From DASUPK01 sp963736685 (GTDB lineage Bacteria > Actinomycetota > Thermoleophilia > Solirubrobacterales > 70-9), in contig CAVTPZ010000034.1 of assembly GCA_963736685.1 (NCBI GenBank), forward strand, positions 54,678 through 118,677: a DNA stretch of 64,000 bases. The letters are read 5' to 3'. The notes beneath the pieces are model-generated. The model saw only the letters and a list, made by a program, of their open reading frames with translations, ran no database searches and was not told the origin of the DNA. The translations under genes were made by a program, and so were the position numbers. Of the stretch, positions 15,501-23,497 are shown piece by piece. Position 1 is the stretch's first letter, and each line of letters begins with the position of its first letter.

Positions 15501-17246
15501 ATGGGGCTAGTTGCTGCAGTGGGAGGTGTACCGCCGGACCCTGAGGCCGATCGCGCCTCGGACCGGTTGAACGATCGACGCCTGCGATCGCACAAGCCGC
15601 AGGAGTTGCTCGCGGGCCCCGCTGCGGCGAGGCCGATCGCGCTGGCGCAGGCATATCTGGGGGCGGGAGCAGCTGTAATCGGGGCCCTCGGCGTGCTCCT
15701 GCCGCACCCCGCCTACTTCAACGGCCCCGCCATCCTCGCGGTCGACGCCACGGCACTCATCTGGGCCGCCTGGATGTTCCGAACGGCGGGGCGCATTCCG
15801 TTCTGGCTGATGCGGCTTGGGCCGGCGCTGGCGACCCTGATGACGTCCGTCGCGGTTCATTTCAGCGGCGACGCGACCAGCGGCTATGCCCTCTTCTACG
15901 TGTGGGTCGGGCTGTACGTCTTCTACTTCCCAATCACCAACAAGGATGCGGCCCTCAACGTGATCTGGGCCCTCGTGAACTACGGGGTGGTCATCGCCAT
16001 CACTCCGATCGACCCCCCGGGTGGCTCGAACGTCGTGATCCACCACATCGTGATCACCGTGGGAACGCTGGTCACGGCCGCGACGCTGCTGACGTACCTC
16101 CGAGGCAGGGTGGAGCGGCTCCTCGGGCGGCTCACCGATGCCGCCCGCACGGATCCGCTGACAGGGATGCCGAACCGCGTCGCCCTGCACGAGGTGCTGG
16201 AGAGCGAAATCGATCGCGCTCAACCCCACGGGCGCCATGTGAGCCTCATCGTCCTCGACCTCGACCGCTTCAAGCGCGTCAACGAGACGCTCGGCCTCGC
16301 GGGCGGGGACAAGGCGCTTCGCCAGGTATCGCGCCTGCTCGACGAGGCGGTGCGCCGAATGGACTTCGTCTCGAGGTCGGGCGGCGAGGAGTTCGCGGTC
16401 GTCCTGCCGGAGACCAATCAGCATCAGGCCTTCCTGTTCGCCGAGGAGATCCTCGACAGGATCCGCGACACGTCCGTCGCGGCCGGCCTGAACCTGAGCG
16501 CCTCTGCCGGAGTGGCGATGTTCCCGGATCATGGCGGCGATCTCGAGACCTTCACGGCCGCGGCAGACCGCGCGCTGCATGCGGCCAAGGCCCTGGGGCG
16601 CGACCGTGCGGTGATCTACAGCCCGGAGGTCACCACCGTCCTGGGCGCGGTCAGCGGACGTCGGAACGTCGAGACCCAGGCACATCTCGCGACCGTGCTG
16701 AGCCTCGCGGAGGCACTCGACCAGCGGGACTCCGGAACGGCGAAGCACAGCCAGACCGTCGGCCGCCTCTGCGGGATGATGGCCCAGGAGCTCGGATTCG
16801 AGGAGGATCGCGTCGAGCGCCTCCGGCTCGCGGGGATCCTTCACGACATCGGCAAGATCGGCGTGCCCGACTCGATTCTCTGCAAGCCCGGCCCCCTGAC
16901 GACCGACGAGATGCAGCAGATGAGGCGCCATCCCGAGCTCGGGGCCCGGATGCTCTCGAGCAGCGAGCTCGATGACGTGCGCGAATGGATTCTCGCCCAT
17001 CACGAGCGGCCCGATGGCAATGGTTACCCGCTCGGCCTCACCAAGGACGAGATTCCGATCGAGGCCGCCATCCTTTCCATCGGGGACGCCTACGAGGCGA
17101 TGATCAGCGATCGCGTGTATCGCCCGGCGATCGGCCCGGATCGAGCACGCGAGGAGCTCCTGAACGGCGCCGGCACGCAGTTCTCAGGCCCCGTCGTCGA
17201 AGCATTCCTCCACGCCATCGACCGAGTCGGCATTCCGGTCAGCTGA
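15501..17246 (+). CDS. membrane-bound GGDEF / HD-GYP protein
   Basis: 581 residues. Residues about 50-200 form five to six membrane helices (an MASE-like sensor region). A diguanylate cyclase domain follows, with TDPLTGMPNR, VLDLDRFKRVNE and the active-site SGGEEF (a valid GGEEF variant). The C-terminal HD-GYP phosphodiesterase domain has HDIGKIGVPDSIL and HHERPDGNGYPLG, including HD and GYP residues. The protein could thus both make and degrade cyclic di-GMP. No PilZ or riboswitch target is visible nearby. Start ATG 15501; upstream sequence shows no strong ribosome binding site. Confidence 0.9.
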   Translation: MGLVAAVGGVPPDPEADRASDRLNDRRLRSHKPQELLAGPAAARPIALAQAYLGAGAAVIGALGVLLPHPAYFNGPAILAVDATALIWAAWMFRTAGRIPFWLMRLGPALATLMTSVAVHFSGDATSGYALFYVWVGLYVFYFPITNKDAALNVIWALVNYGVVIAITPIDPPGGSNVVIHHIVITVGTLVTAATLLTYLRGRVERLLGRLTDAARTDPLTGMPNRVALHEVLESEIDRAQPHGRHVSLIVLDLDRFKRVNETLGLAGGDKALRQVSRLLDEAVRRMDFVSRSGGEEFAVVLPETNQHQAFLFAEEILDRIRDTSVAAGLNLSASAGVAMFPDHGGDLETFTAAADRALHAAKALGRDRAVIYSPEVTTVLGAVSGRRNVETQAHLATVLSLAEALDQRDSGTAKHSQTVGRLCGMMAQELGFEEDRVERLRLAGILHDIGKIGVPDSILCKPGPLTTDEMQQMRRHPELGARMLSSSELDDVREWILAHHERPDGNGYPLGLTKDEIPIEAAILSIGDAYEAMISDRVYRPAIGPDRAREELLNGAGTQFSGPVVEAFLHAIDRVGIPVS

Positions 17247-19296
17247 GCTCGGCCTGCTCCCGGCGGCCAAGCCACTTCGGCGACCACCACGCCGACTCGC
17301 CGAGCAAGCCGAGAATGGCGGGCAGGAGGAAGGCCCTGACGATCGTCGCGTCGACGAGTACCGCGACCGCCGCCCCGACGGCCACCTCCTTCACGTAGAT
17401 CAGGTCCGAGAAGACGAACGCCCCCATCGCCACGGCGAAGAGCACGGCCGCTGCGGTGATCACGCGGCCGCTCGAGACCAGTCCGTCGGCGATCGCCGCA
17501 TCCTCCGTCTCGGTGCGCCGGCGAGCCTCCCCGATCCGTTGAAACAGGAAGACGCCGTAGTCGGTGGATAGGCCGAACACCACTGCGAACAGCAGAATCG
17601 GCATCGATGTGTCCAGGGCGCCCTGGCTCGTGTAGTCCAGCGTGCTTTCGAAACGCCCGTCCTGGAAGACGAGCACCAGCACCCCGAACGCGACGCTCAC
17701 GGTGAGTGTGTTCATCACCAGCGCGATCAGTGGCAGGACGGCGGAGCCGGTCATCAGGAAGAGGATCAGGACCGTGGTGAGGACGATGAAGCCCAGGGCC
17801 AGCGGCAGGTGTGTGGCCAGGCTGTGCTTCTGATCGACCAGCTCAGCCGGCTCTCCCGCGATCAGCGCCCTGCTCGCCCAGGCCTCGCTCCGGGCGTTTC
17901 GCACCGCGTCGAGGGCCTGATTCGAGTAGGGGTCGACCGCCAGCAGCGCGTCGACTCGAAACACTCCCCCTCCGACCCGAACCGGCTGTTCCACGGTCGC
18001 AACCGCCTGATCTCCTCCGAGCTGGCGGGCAGCCGCCCGGGCGGTCGCCCTGTTCGGTGTGACCACGACGATGCGATCGGCCGGGTTTGACGCAAATTGC
18101 TTCGCGACCGCATCCTCGACCTGCCGGGCGCTCGCGGACTGGGGCAGGATCCGTGCGTTCGCCTGTGTCAGCTCGACCCGCAGGATCGGCAGTCCGGCGA
18201 TCACCATGACGGCGATCGCAACGAGGGCGACGCTGACGGGATGCCCGAGCACGAATCGGGCCAGTGCGAACCATCGCCTTCTACTGGGGTCACCCTGCAG
18301 CGCCGGCGGCGCCAGGGCGTTCACCTTTGTCCCGAGGAGGGCCAGCAGCGCCGGCAGGAAGAGCAGGCACACGGCCGCGGACATGAGCGCCACGAGCGCC
18401 CCGCCGATCCCGATCGAGTAGAGGAAACGCTGGGGAAAGATGCACAGCGAGACCAGCGAGACCGCGACCGTCAGCCCGCTGAAGACGATCATCCGTCCCA
18501 TCGCTGCGGTGGTGGCCACCAGCGTCGCCTCGATCGTGTTCTTCGTCTTCAGTTCCTCCCTGAAGCGGGTGACGAGGAACAGGCTGTAGTCGATCGCGAG
18601 TCCCAGACCGAGCCCGGTGACGATGTTGATGGCGAAGGTGTCGATGTCGACCAGCGGTGTGAGCGCGTTCAGCAGGAGGAGGCTCGTCAGGATCGAGAGT
18701 CCTCCCACGATCACCGGCAGGAGGGCCGCGACGAGCCCACGAAATACGAGCAGGGAGAGCAGTAGGAGCAGGGGCAGCGCGAACAGCTCGATCCGCTGTA
18801 GGTCGTCCTGGGTCGTCTTGGTCAGCTCGTCGACCGTTACCGCGGCGCCGCCCACCTTGATGTCGGGATCCCCCGCGAAGCGATCCTTGACGGTCGCCCC
18901 GACGCTCGAGATGTCGTTGACGTCGGAGGAGATGTAGGCCAGCAGCAGGCCCTCGCGGCCGTCCGTCGAGACGAGGTGCCGATCCGATAGGGGAGTGACG
19001 AGCCGGCGGATCCCCTGAACCGTTTGCAGTCTCGCCGCCGCTTGGCGCGTTTCGGCGGCGAGATCGCCGGAGCGCGCCTCGATCAGGATCTCCACCTCGG
19101 GAATCGGCCGCTGGCCGGTCGCATCCTGGAGCTCCCTATACGCGTGCGAGCTCTGTGACGCCGGGTCCTGGAATCCGAATGGCTTGACGTTGTCGAAGAC
19201 CGTCCGGCCTCCGAGCGCGCTGACGACGGCGACGAGCCCGGCAACGAACGTCAGCCCTCTCCTCCTGCGATAAGCAAACTGCCCCAGCTTCCGCAC
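17239..19296 (-). CDS. MMPL family RND-type exporter (second)
   Basis: A 685-residue MMPL transporter. Repeated transmembrane halves carry GLGLGLAIDYSLFLVTRFREEL and VFGLSTDYGVFLFQRIGEARR, the two proton-relay motifs. The large extracytoplasmic loops contain RVELTQANARILPQ and a DP-rich porter segment. It differs clearly from the 6968-9124 protein and is not a recent duplicate. GTG 19296 is preferred, with TAGGAT 8 nt upstream; starting at 19401 would add a basic segment unlike family N-termini. Its 3' end overlaps the GGDEF gene by 8 bases. Divergent from the enoyl-CoA hydratase operon, it may export a lipid or acyl compound. Confidence 0.88.
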   Translation of the reverse strand: MRKLGQFAYRRRRGLTFVAGLVAVVSALGGRTVFDNVKPFGFQDPASQSSHAYRELQDATGQRPIPEVEILIEARSGDLAAETRQAAARLQTVQGIRRLVTPLSDRHLVSTDGREGLLLAYISSDVNDISSVGATVKDRFAGDPDIKVGGAAVTVDELTKTTQDDLQRIELFALPLLLLLSLLVFRGLVAALLPVIVGGLSILTSLLLLNALTPLVDIDTFAINIVTGLGLGLAIDYSLFLVTRFREELKTKNTIEATLVATTAAMGRMIVFSGLTVAVSLVSLCIFPQRFLYSIGIGGALVALMSAAVCLLFLPALLALLGTKVNALAPPALQGDPSRRRWFALARFVLGHPVSVALVAIAVMVIAGLPILRVELTQANARILPQSASARQVEDAVAKQFASNPADRIVVVTPNRATARAAARQLGGDQAVATVEQPVRVGGGVFRVDALLAVDPYSNQALDAVRNARSEAWASRALIAGEPAELVDQKHSLATHLPLALGFIVLTTVLILFLMTGSAVLPLIALVMNTLTVSVAFGVLVLVFQDGRFESTLDYTSQGALDTSMPILLFAVVFGLSTDYGVFLFQRIGEARRRTETEDAAIADGLVSSGRVITAAAVLFAVAMGAFVFSDLIYVKEVAVGAAVAVLVDATIVRAFLLPAILGLLGESAWWSPKWLGRREQAELS

Positions 19297-19380
19297 TGCC
19301 TCGATCCTATGCGTGGTTCCAAGTATTTGCCTATGGGATTTTCCGTAGCGGGCGTCGATCCCAGCCACGAACAGTAGACA

Positions 19381-19423
19381 GTAAGACGTAGCACTTCCCA
19401 TTTGCGCGACTTTCCACTAGGGT
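19381..19423 (+). promoter_or_regulatory. promoter of the enoyl-CoA hydratase operon
   Basis: TAGGGT (19418-19423) ends 7 nt before GTG 19431, a leaderless arrangement. The element at 19381-19400 (15 of 20 bases as in 13783-13802) lies where a -35-overlapping operator would be. The region also faces the second MMPL gene. Confidence 0.5.
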
Positions 19424-19430
19424 GACCGCC

Positions 19431-20210
19431 GTGGCCGACGAGCTTCTCTACGAGGTGAAGGACGGGGTCGCGACGGTGACCCTCAACCGTCCCGACCAGC
19501 GCAACGCCCTGAACAGCGAGCTGCTCGCGGCGCTCGTCGAGGCGATGAAGGCGGCCCGTGACGACGAGGCGGTGCGCGCCGTCGTGCTCACCGGCGCGGG
19601 CGAGAAGGTCTTCTGCGCCGGCGCGGACCTCGGCGGATTCGCCGCGGACGCGCCGCTCGTGCAGAAGCACTTCGCATCCGACCACTTTCTCGAGTTCTTC
19701 AGGCTGATGCCCCGCCTCGGCAAGCCCTCGCTCTGCGCCGCCAATGGCCACGTCCTGGCGGGCGGGATGGGCCTGGCGCTCTCCTGCGACCTGCTGATCG
19801 TCAGGGAGGGCGCGCGCTTCGGGACGCCGGAGATCAACGTCGGCGCGTTCCCGTACATGATCATGTCGATCATCTACCGCAACGTTCCGCGGAAGAAGGT
19901 CAACGAGATGATGCTCCTCGGTGAGCAGATCTCGGCGGAGCAGGCAGTGGAGTACGGATTGGCCAACAAGGTCGTCCCCGAGGGCGAGTTTCAGGCCGCG
20001 GTCGACGAGTGGGCCGCCAAGCTCGCCTCGAAGAGCCCGGTGCTGATGCGCCTCGGGCACGACGCGATGTACCGCCAGCAGGACATGGCGCTCGACGACG
20101 CGCTCGAGTTCCTGCGCTCACAGCTCTCGCTCACCTTCACGACGGAGGACATCCAGGAGGGCGTCAAGGCGTTCTTCGAGAAGCGCGAGCCCGAATGGAA
20201 GGGGCGTTGA
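19431..20210 (+). CDS. enoyl-CoA hydratase/isomerase family protein
   Basis: A 259-residue crotonase-fold protein. The family landmarks are TLNRPDQRNALNSELLAALVEAM, the first oxyanion-hole block GAGEKVFCAGADLGGF and the second AANGHVLAGGMGLALSCDLLI. A Glu in GTPEINVG is in the region of the catalytic glutamates. It should hydrate or isomerise an enoyl-CoA. GTG 19431 is preferred over GTG 19422, which lies inside the TAGGGT box. It is first in a nine-to-eleven gene operon; its stop TGA overlaps the carboxyltransferase start by one base (TGATG). Confidence 0.88.
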   Translation: MADELLYEVKDGVATVTLNRPDQRNALNSELLAALVEAMKAARDDEAVRAVVLTGAGEKVFCAGADLGGFAADAPLVQKHFASDHFLEFFRLMPRLGKPSLCAANGHVLAGGMGLALSCDLLIVREGARFGTPEINVGAFPYMIMSIIYRNVPRKKVNEMMLLGEQISAEQAVEYGLANKVVPEGEFQAAVDEWAAKLASKSPVLMRLGHDAMYRQQDMALDDALEFLRSQLSLTFTTEDIQEGVKAFFEKREPEWKGR

Positions 20211-21886
20211 TGGCAGACGAACCGACAAGGGTTGCCAAGCCAAGGGCGCCCGAATCCGCCGCCCCCGGACGCGAAGCGGAGGAGTCGGCGGCTGAAGCCC
20301 CCGAAGCTCCCGACAAGGTCGAGGGCGGTGAGGAGACCGGGATGAAGGGCCTCACCGAGGACGTTCACTCACGTCGAGAGAAGGCCAAGCTCGGCGGCGG
20401 CGAGGAGAAGATCGCGGTGCAGCACGAGCGCGGCAAGCTCACCGCACGCGAGCGCATCGACCTGCTCTGCGACCCCGCCACCTTCGTCGAGCTCGGCATT
20501 CACGGCCGCCCGCACTTCTCCCAGCGCAACATGGAGGGCAGGGACGCTCCCGCCGACGGCGTGGTGACCGGCTGGGGCGACGTCGACGGCCGCCGCTGCT
20601 GCATTGCCGCGTACGACTTCACCGTGATGGCCGGATCCATGGGCATGACCGGCGAGCTCAAGGTCGGGCGTCTGCGCGAGATGGCCCTCTCGAAGCGCAT
20701 GCCGTTCATCTGGCTGCTCGATTCCGCCGGCGCCCGGATCCAGGAGGCGGCGGGCTCGCTGTTCGCCGGCTCCGGCCACCTCTTCCAGGAGGAGGTCGTC
20801 ATGTCGGGAGTGATCCCGATGGTCGCGGCCATGCTCGGGCCATGCGCCGCCGGGACCGCCTACATCCCCGCGCTCTCCGACTTCGTTCCGATGGTGGTCG
20901 GCCAGGGCGCGATGGCGCTGGCCGGCCCGCATCTGACCAAGGCGGTCACCGGCGAGGACATCTCGATGGAGGAACTGGGCGGCGCCAGGGTGCATTGCCG
21001 CAAGTCCGGCGTCGGCGACCTCGAGGTGAAGGACGATGCCGAGTGCATCCAGGTCGTCAAGGACTACCTCTCCTACTTCCCGGCGAACTGCGAGGAGAAG
21101 CCGCCCGTCGCGGAGGTGAAGGACCCCGAGGACCGGATGTCGGAGAAGCTGCTCGACATCGTCCCCGAGTCGGCGCGGCACCCGTACGACATGTACGAGG
21201 TGATCCGCGAGATCGTCGACGACGGGGTCTACTTCGACATCAAGCCGAAGTTCGCTAAGACGATCATCACCTGCCTCGCGCGATTCGGCGGGCAGCCGGT
21301 CGGCATCGTCGCCAACCAGCCCAAGCAGCTCGGCGGCATCCTCGAGAACGATTCGGCCGACAAGGCCGCCCGCTTCATCAACCTCTGCGACGCCTTCAAT
21401 ATTCCCCTCGTCTTCCTCCAGGACGTGCCGGGCTTCATGGTCGGCTCGAAGGTCGAGCACGCGGGGATCATCCGCCACGGCGCCAAGATGCTCTACGCGG
21501 TCTCGCGGGCGACGGTGCCGAAGGTGACGGTCATCGTCCGCAAGGCCTACGGCGCCGGCTACTACGTGATGAACGGCAAGGCCTACGAGCCCGACCTGAT
21601 CGTGGCGTGGCCGTCCGCGGAGATCTCGGTGATGGGCGCGGAGGGCGCGGTCAACATCATCGGCCGCTCGGCGATCGAGGCGTCGGACAACCCTGAGGAG
21701 ACGAGGGAGAAGATGCTGGAGGCGGTCCGCAAGCAGATCGACCCCTACATCGCTGCCGGCAACGCGATGATCGACGACATCATCGACCCGCGCGAGACGC
21801 GTCCGACGATCATCCGCGGCCTGCGCATGGCCGCCGACAAGCGGGTCGAGCGCCCCCGGAAGAAGCACGGGGTGATGCCTGTATGA
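20210..21886 (+). CDS. acyl-CoA carboxylase carboxyltransferase (beta) subunit, PCCB-type
   Basis: A 558-residue carboxyltransferase. A 45-residue acidic/proline-alanine-rich tail without family similarity precedes EDVHSRREKAKLGGGEEKIAVQHERGKLTARERI. The catalytic halves include RMPFIWLLDSAGARIQEAAG (oxyanion loops), VQDYLSYFPAN-like and QDVPGFMVGSKVEHAGIIRHGAKMLYA. It transfers CO2 from biotin to an acyl-CoA (acetyl-, propionyl- or methylcrotonyl-type). The biotin-carboxylase/BCCP partner is not in the window. ATG 20210 follows the hydratase stop in TGATG; a shorter in-frame ATG at 20342 would remove the tail. The 3' end (21867-21890) is duplicated at 22330-22353. Confidence 0.92.
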   Translation: MADEPTRVAKPRAPESAAPGREAEESAAEAPEAPDKVEGGEETGMKGLTEDVHSRREKAKLGGGEEKIAVQHERGKLTARERIDLLCDPATFVELGIHGRPHFSQRNMEGRDAPADGVVTGWGDVDGRRCCIAAYDFTVMAGSMGMTGELKVGRLREMALSKRMPFIWLLDSAGARIQEAAGSLFAGSGHLFQEEVVMSGVIPMVAAMLGPCAAGTAYIPALSDFVPMVVGQGAMALAGPHLTKAVTGEDISMEELGGARVHCRKSGVGDLEVKDDAECIQVVKDYLSYFPANCEEKPPVAEVKDPEDRMSEKLLDIVPESARHPYDMYEVIREIVDDGVYFDIKPKFAKTIITCLARFGGQPVGIVANQPKQLGGILENDSADKAARFINLCDAFNIPLVFLQDVPGFMVGSKVEHAGIIRHGAKMLYAVSRATVPKVTVIVRKAYGAGYYVMNGKAYEPDLIVAWPSAEISVMGAEGAVNIIGRSAIEASDNPEETREKMLEAVRKQIDPYIAAGNAMIDDIIDPRETRPTIIRGLRMAADKRVERPRKKHGVMPV

Positions 21887-21890
21887 GCGA
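21867..21890 (+). repeat. direct repeat, copy 1 (gene junction)
   Basis: 24 bases covering the last codons of the carboxyltransferase gene and the first codons of the NTF2-like gene. It matches 22330-22353 at 23 of 24 positions. Spacing between copies is 463 bp. Confidence 0.85.
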
Positions 21891-22290
21891 CACCAGGCTG
21901 GATGTCGCTCGCCGTGGCTACGCAGCCTGGACGGCCGGAGACATCGACGGGATGCTCGAGCTGGCGACGCCCGATTTCGAGTTCGTCCCCGCCATCGCCG
22001 CCACCGTCGAGGGCGGCTCCGTCAAGGGGCATAACGAGTTCCGCCGGTTCATGACCGATTTGAATGAGACCTGGGAGACCTTCCGCATCAGCGCTGAGGA
22101 CTTCCGGGAGATCGGCGACCGGGTGATGTCGATCGGCAGGCTCACCGCCAAGGGCCGGGGAAGCGAGCTCGAGCTCGACCAGCCGTTCTACACGGTCCTC
22201 TGGTTCCAGGGCGATCGCATCGCGCGCATGCAGAGCTTCCTGGAGGAATCCGCAGCTCAAACCGCGTTCGAGGAGAGCACGCCAGCATGA
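21883..22290 (+). CDS. SnoaL-like/NTF2-fold protein
   Basis: A 135-residue NTF2-fold protein: RLDVARRGYAAWTAGDIDGMLELATPDFEFVPA, then the mid strand block GHNEFRRFMTDLNETWETFRISAEDFREIGDRV and QPFYTVLWFQGDRIARMQSFLE. It shares the fold, but not close sequence, with the 11578-12021 protein. ATG 21883 overlaps the carboxyltransferase stop (ATGA). It lies between two copies of a 24-bp repeat, so it may have entered the operon with a duplicated junction. The role is unknown; NTF2-fold proteins often bind or isomerise hydrophobic acyl or polyketide substrates. Confidence 0.8.
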   Translation: MSDTRLDVARRGYAAWTAGDIDGMLELATPDFEFVPAIAATVEGGSVKGHNEFRRFMTDLNETWETFRISAEDFREIGDRVMSIGRLTAKGRGSELELDQPFYTVLWFQGDRIARMQSFLEESAAQTAFEESTPA

Positions 22291-22349
22291 CCGTGGCTCG
22301 CGTCAGCCTCACCCACGAGAACCTCGCATACGGGGTGATGCCCGTATGA
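22287..22349 (+). pseudogene. 20-codon fusion remnant
   Basis: An open frame from ATG 22287 (overlapping the NTF2 stop) to TGA 22349, 20 residues. The first part, VARVSLTHENLAY, resembles the start of the third small paralogue (VRVVLANENVAYAG). The last five residues, GVMPV, are identical to the carboxyltransferase C-terminus. It therefore looks like a truncated fifth paralogue joined to a copied carboxyltransferase tail, the scar of a local rearrangement. It could still act as a coupling leader since its stop overlaps the next ATG. Confidence 0.6.
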
Positions 22350-22353
22350 GCGA
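22330..22353 (+). repeat. direct repeat, copy 2
   Basis: 24 bases matching 21867-21890 with one mismatch (C for T). It spans the end of the remnant and the ATG region of the first small paralogue gene. Confidence 0.85.
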
Positions 22354-22639
22354 GCGGATGACCATCGTGACCAGCCGCGGTGTCTTGACCTTCGACGGCG
22401 AGGTCGTGGAGTCGTTCGGCTTCAGCTTCGACAGGCCGATCCGCGCCCATGTGGCGATGCTGAAGGAGATCGAGACAGACGAGGGTGGCCGCTTCACCGA
22501 TCCCTCGGTGAACTTCAAGGTCGAGGGACAGCCGATCGCACCGAACGCCACCTTCACCAAGGAAGAGGCCGCGAATCCCGAGATCGCGAAGCTGGTCGAG
22601 GCCGTCCGTGCGGCGGCGCCCAACTTGGAGCAGTCATGA
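22346..22639 (+). CDS. small tandem paralogue 1 (unknown function, possible PH-like fold)
   Basis: 97 residues, no signal peptide or membrane helix. It holds the family core VLTFDGEVVESFGF, a central KEIETDEGG block and a C-terminal helix PEIAKLVEAVRAAAPNLEQ. A run of predicted beta strands ending in one amphipathic helix resembles bacterial PH-like domains, but this is inference. It is the first of four consecutive paralogues and is closest to paralogue 2. ATG 22346 overlaps the stop of the preceding remnant, and its own stop overlaps the next start (ATGA). No catalytic motif is recognisable. Confidence 0.85.
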   Translation: MSERMTIVTSRGVLTFDGEVVESFGFSFDRPIRAHVAMLKEIETDEGGRFTDPSVNFKVEGQPIAPNATFTKEEAANPEIAKLVEAVRAAAPNLEQS

Positions 22640-22932
22640 GCGAGTTCATGGAGGTGAGGTGCGAGCAGGGCGTCGTCACCTTCGACGGCAGGGTCGTCGA
22701 GGTGTTCGGCTTCGGCCAAACCGAGCACCCGCTCCGGTTCCACGTCCAGATGCTGAAGGAGATCCAGGTAAACGAGGGCGGGCGCTTCTCCGACCCGTTC
22801 GTCAGCTTCAAGGCCCGCAACATGAACCGTGAGGGAATGGCGATCTTCACCGAGGAGGAGGCCGCGAGTCCCGAGGTCGCAAAGCTGGTGGATGCGGTTC
22901 GTGCTGCATCCCCGAACCTGGAGAAGGGCTGA
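22636..22932 (+). CDS. small tandem paralogue 2 (unknown function)
   Basis: 98 residues. It aligns end to end with paralogue 1: GVVTFDGRVVEVFGF, MLKEIQVNEGGRFSDPFVSF and FTEEEAASPEVAKLVDAVRAASPNLE. The two are clearly a recent duplication relative to paralogues 3 and 4. Its stop and the next ATG overlap as TGATG. The tight overlaps imply equal, coupled synthesis of all four proteins, as if they assemble together or with the flanking carboxyltransferase and cleavage enzyme. No homologous function is known to me. Confidence 0.85.
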   Translation: MSEFMEVRCEQGVVTFDGRVVEVFGFGQTEHPLRFHVQMLKEIQVNEGGRFSDPFVSFKARNMNREGMAIFTEEEAASPEVAKLVDAVRAASPNLEKG

Positions 22933-23222
22933 TGAGCGGCGTCAGGGTGGTCCTCGCCAACGAGAACGTCGCGTACGCGGGAGTGGTCAGCTTCGACGGT
23001 CAGGTTTTCGAGGCTCTCGGCTTCGCCGACACCACCGCGTACCGCATGCCTATCGAGCTGATCGACGAGGTCGAGCTGGACGACGACTACCTGAACGTGT
23101 TGAGCAACCCCGCGAAGGGCGACTCGTACGGCATCCAGCTGCCGATCAAGCCGAGCGACGACGAGCGCGCGGCACTGCAGGAGCTCGCCGACGCGATCAG
23201 GAGCGCGGGAGCGGGCGGATGA
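22932..23222 (+). CDS. small tandem paralogue 3 (unknown function)
   Basis: 96 residues with the same core, GVVSFDGQVFEALGFAD, but a diverged middle (IELIDEVELDDDYLNVL) and C-terminal helix ERAALQELADAIRSAG. It lacks the KEEAA insert of paralogues 1 and 2. The N-terminal stretch MSGVRVVLANENVAYAG is echoed in the 22287-22349 remnant. Start ATG 22932 shares a base with the previous stop; its stop overlaps the next start (ATGA). Confidence 0.83.
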   Translation: MSGVRVVLANENVAYAGVVSFDGQVFEALGFADTTAYRMPIELIDEVELDDDYLNVLSNPAKGDSYGIQLPIKPSDDERAALQELADAIRSAGAGG

Positions 23223-23497
23223 GCGCCGAGGCGCCGATCGAGATCGTCCTCCGCACGACCATCGTCTCCTTCGACGGCCGGGTGCTCGAGCTCTTCGGGC
23301 ATCGGGACGCCCAGCGCGCCCACGTTCGGGAGATCACCAGCATCGATGCCGGCGACAAGCAGGTCACGTTCGGCACTCGCAACCAGATGAACTACGACAT
23401 CGTCCTCAACGAGGGCGACGAGGACAAACGAGCCGAGCTCGACGACCTGATCGACACCGTGCGGCGTGCGGCCCCGAACCTGGAGGAGACCGAATGA
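23219..23497 (+). CDS. small tandem paralogue 4 (unknown function)
   Basis: 92 residues, the shortest and most diverged of the four: TIVSFDGRVLELFGHRD, VREITSIDAGDKQVTFG and the helix KRAELDDLIDTVRRAAPNLEE. The terminal AAPNLE matches paralogue 1, supporting common descent. The core FDGxVxExxG is common to all four. Its stop overlaps the ATG of the beta-keto acid cleavage enzyme (ATGA). No cysteine or histidine pair is conserved across the set, so a structural or binding role is more likely than catalysis. Confidence 0.83.
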   Translation: MSAEAPIEIVLRTTIVSFDGRVLELFGHRDAQRAHVREITSIDAGDKQVTFGTRNQMNYDIVLNEGDEDKRAELDDLIDTVRRAAPNLEETE

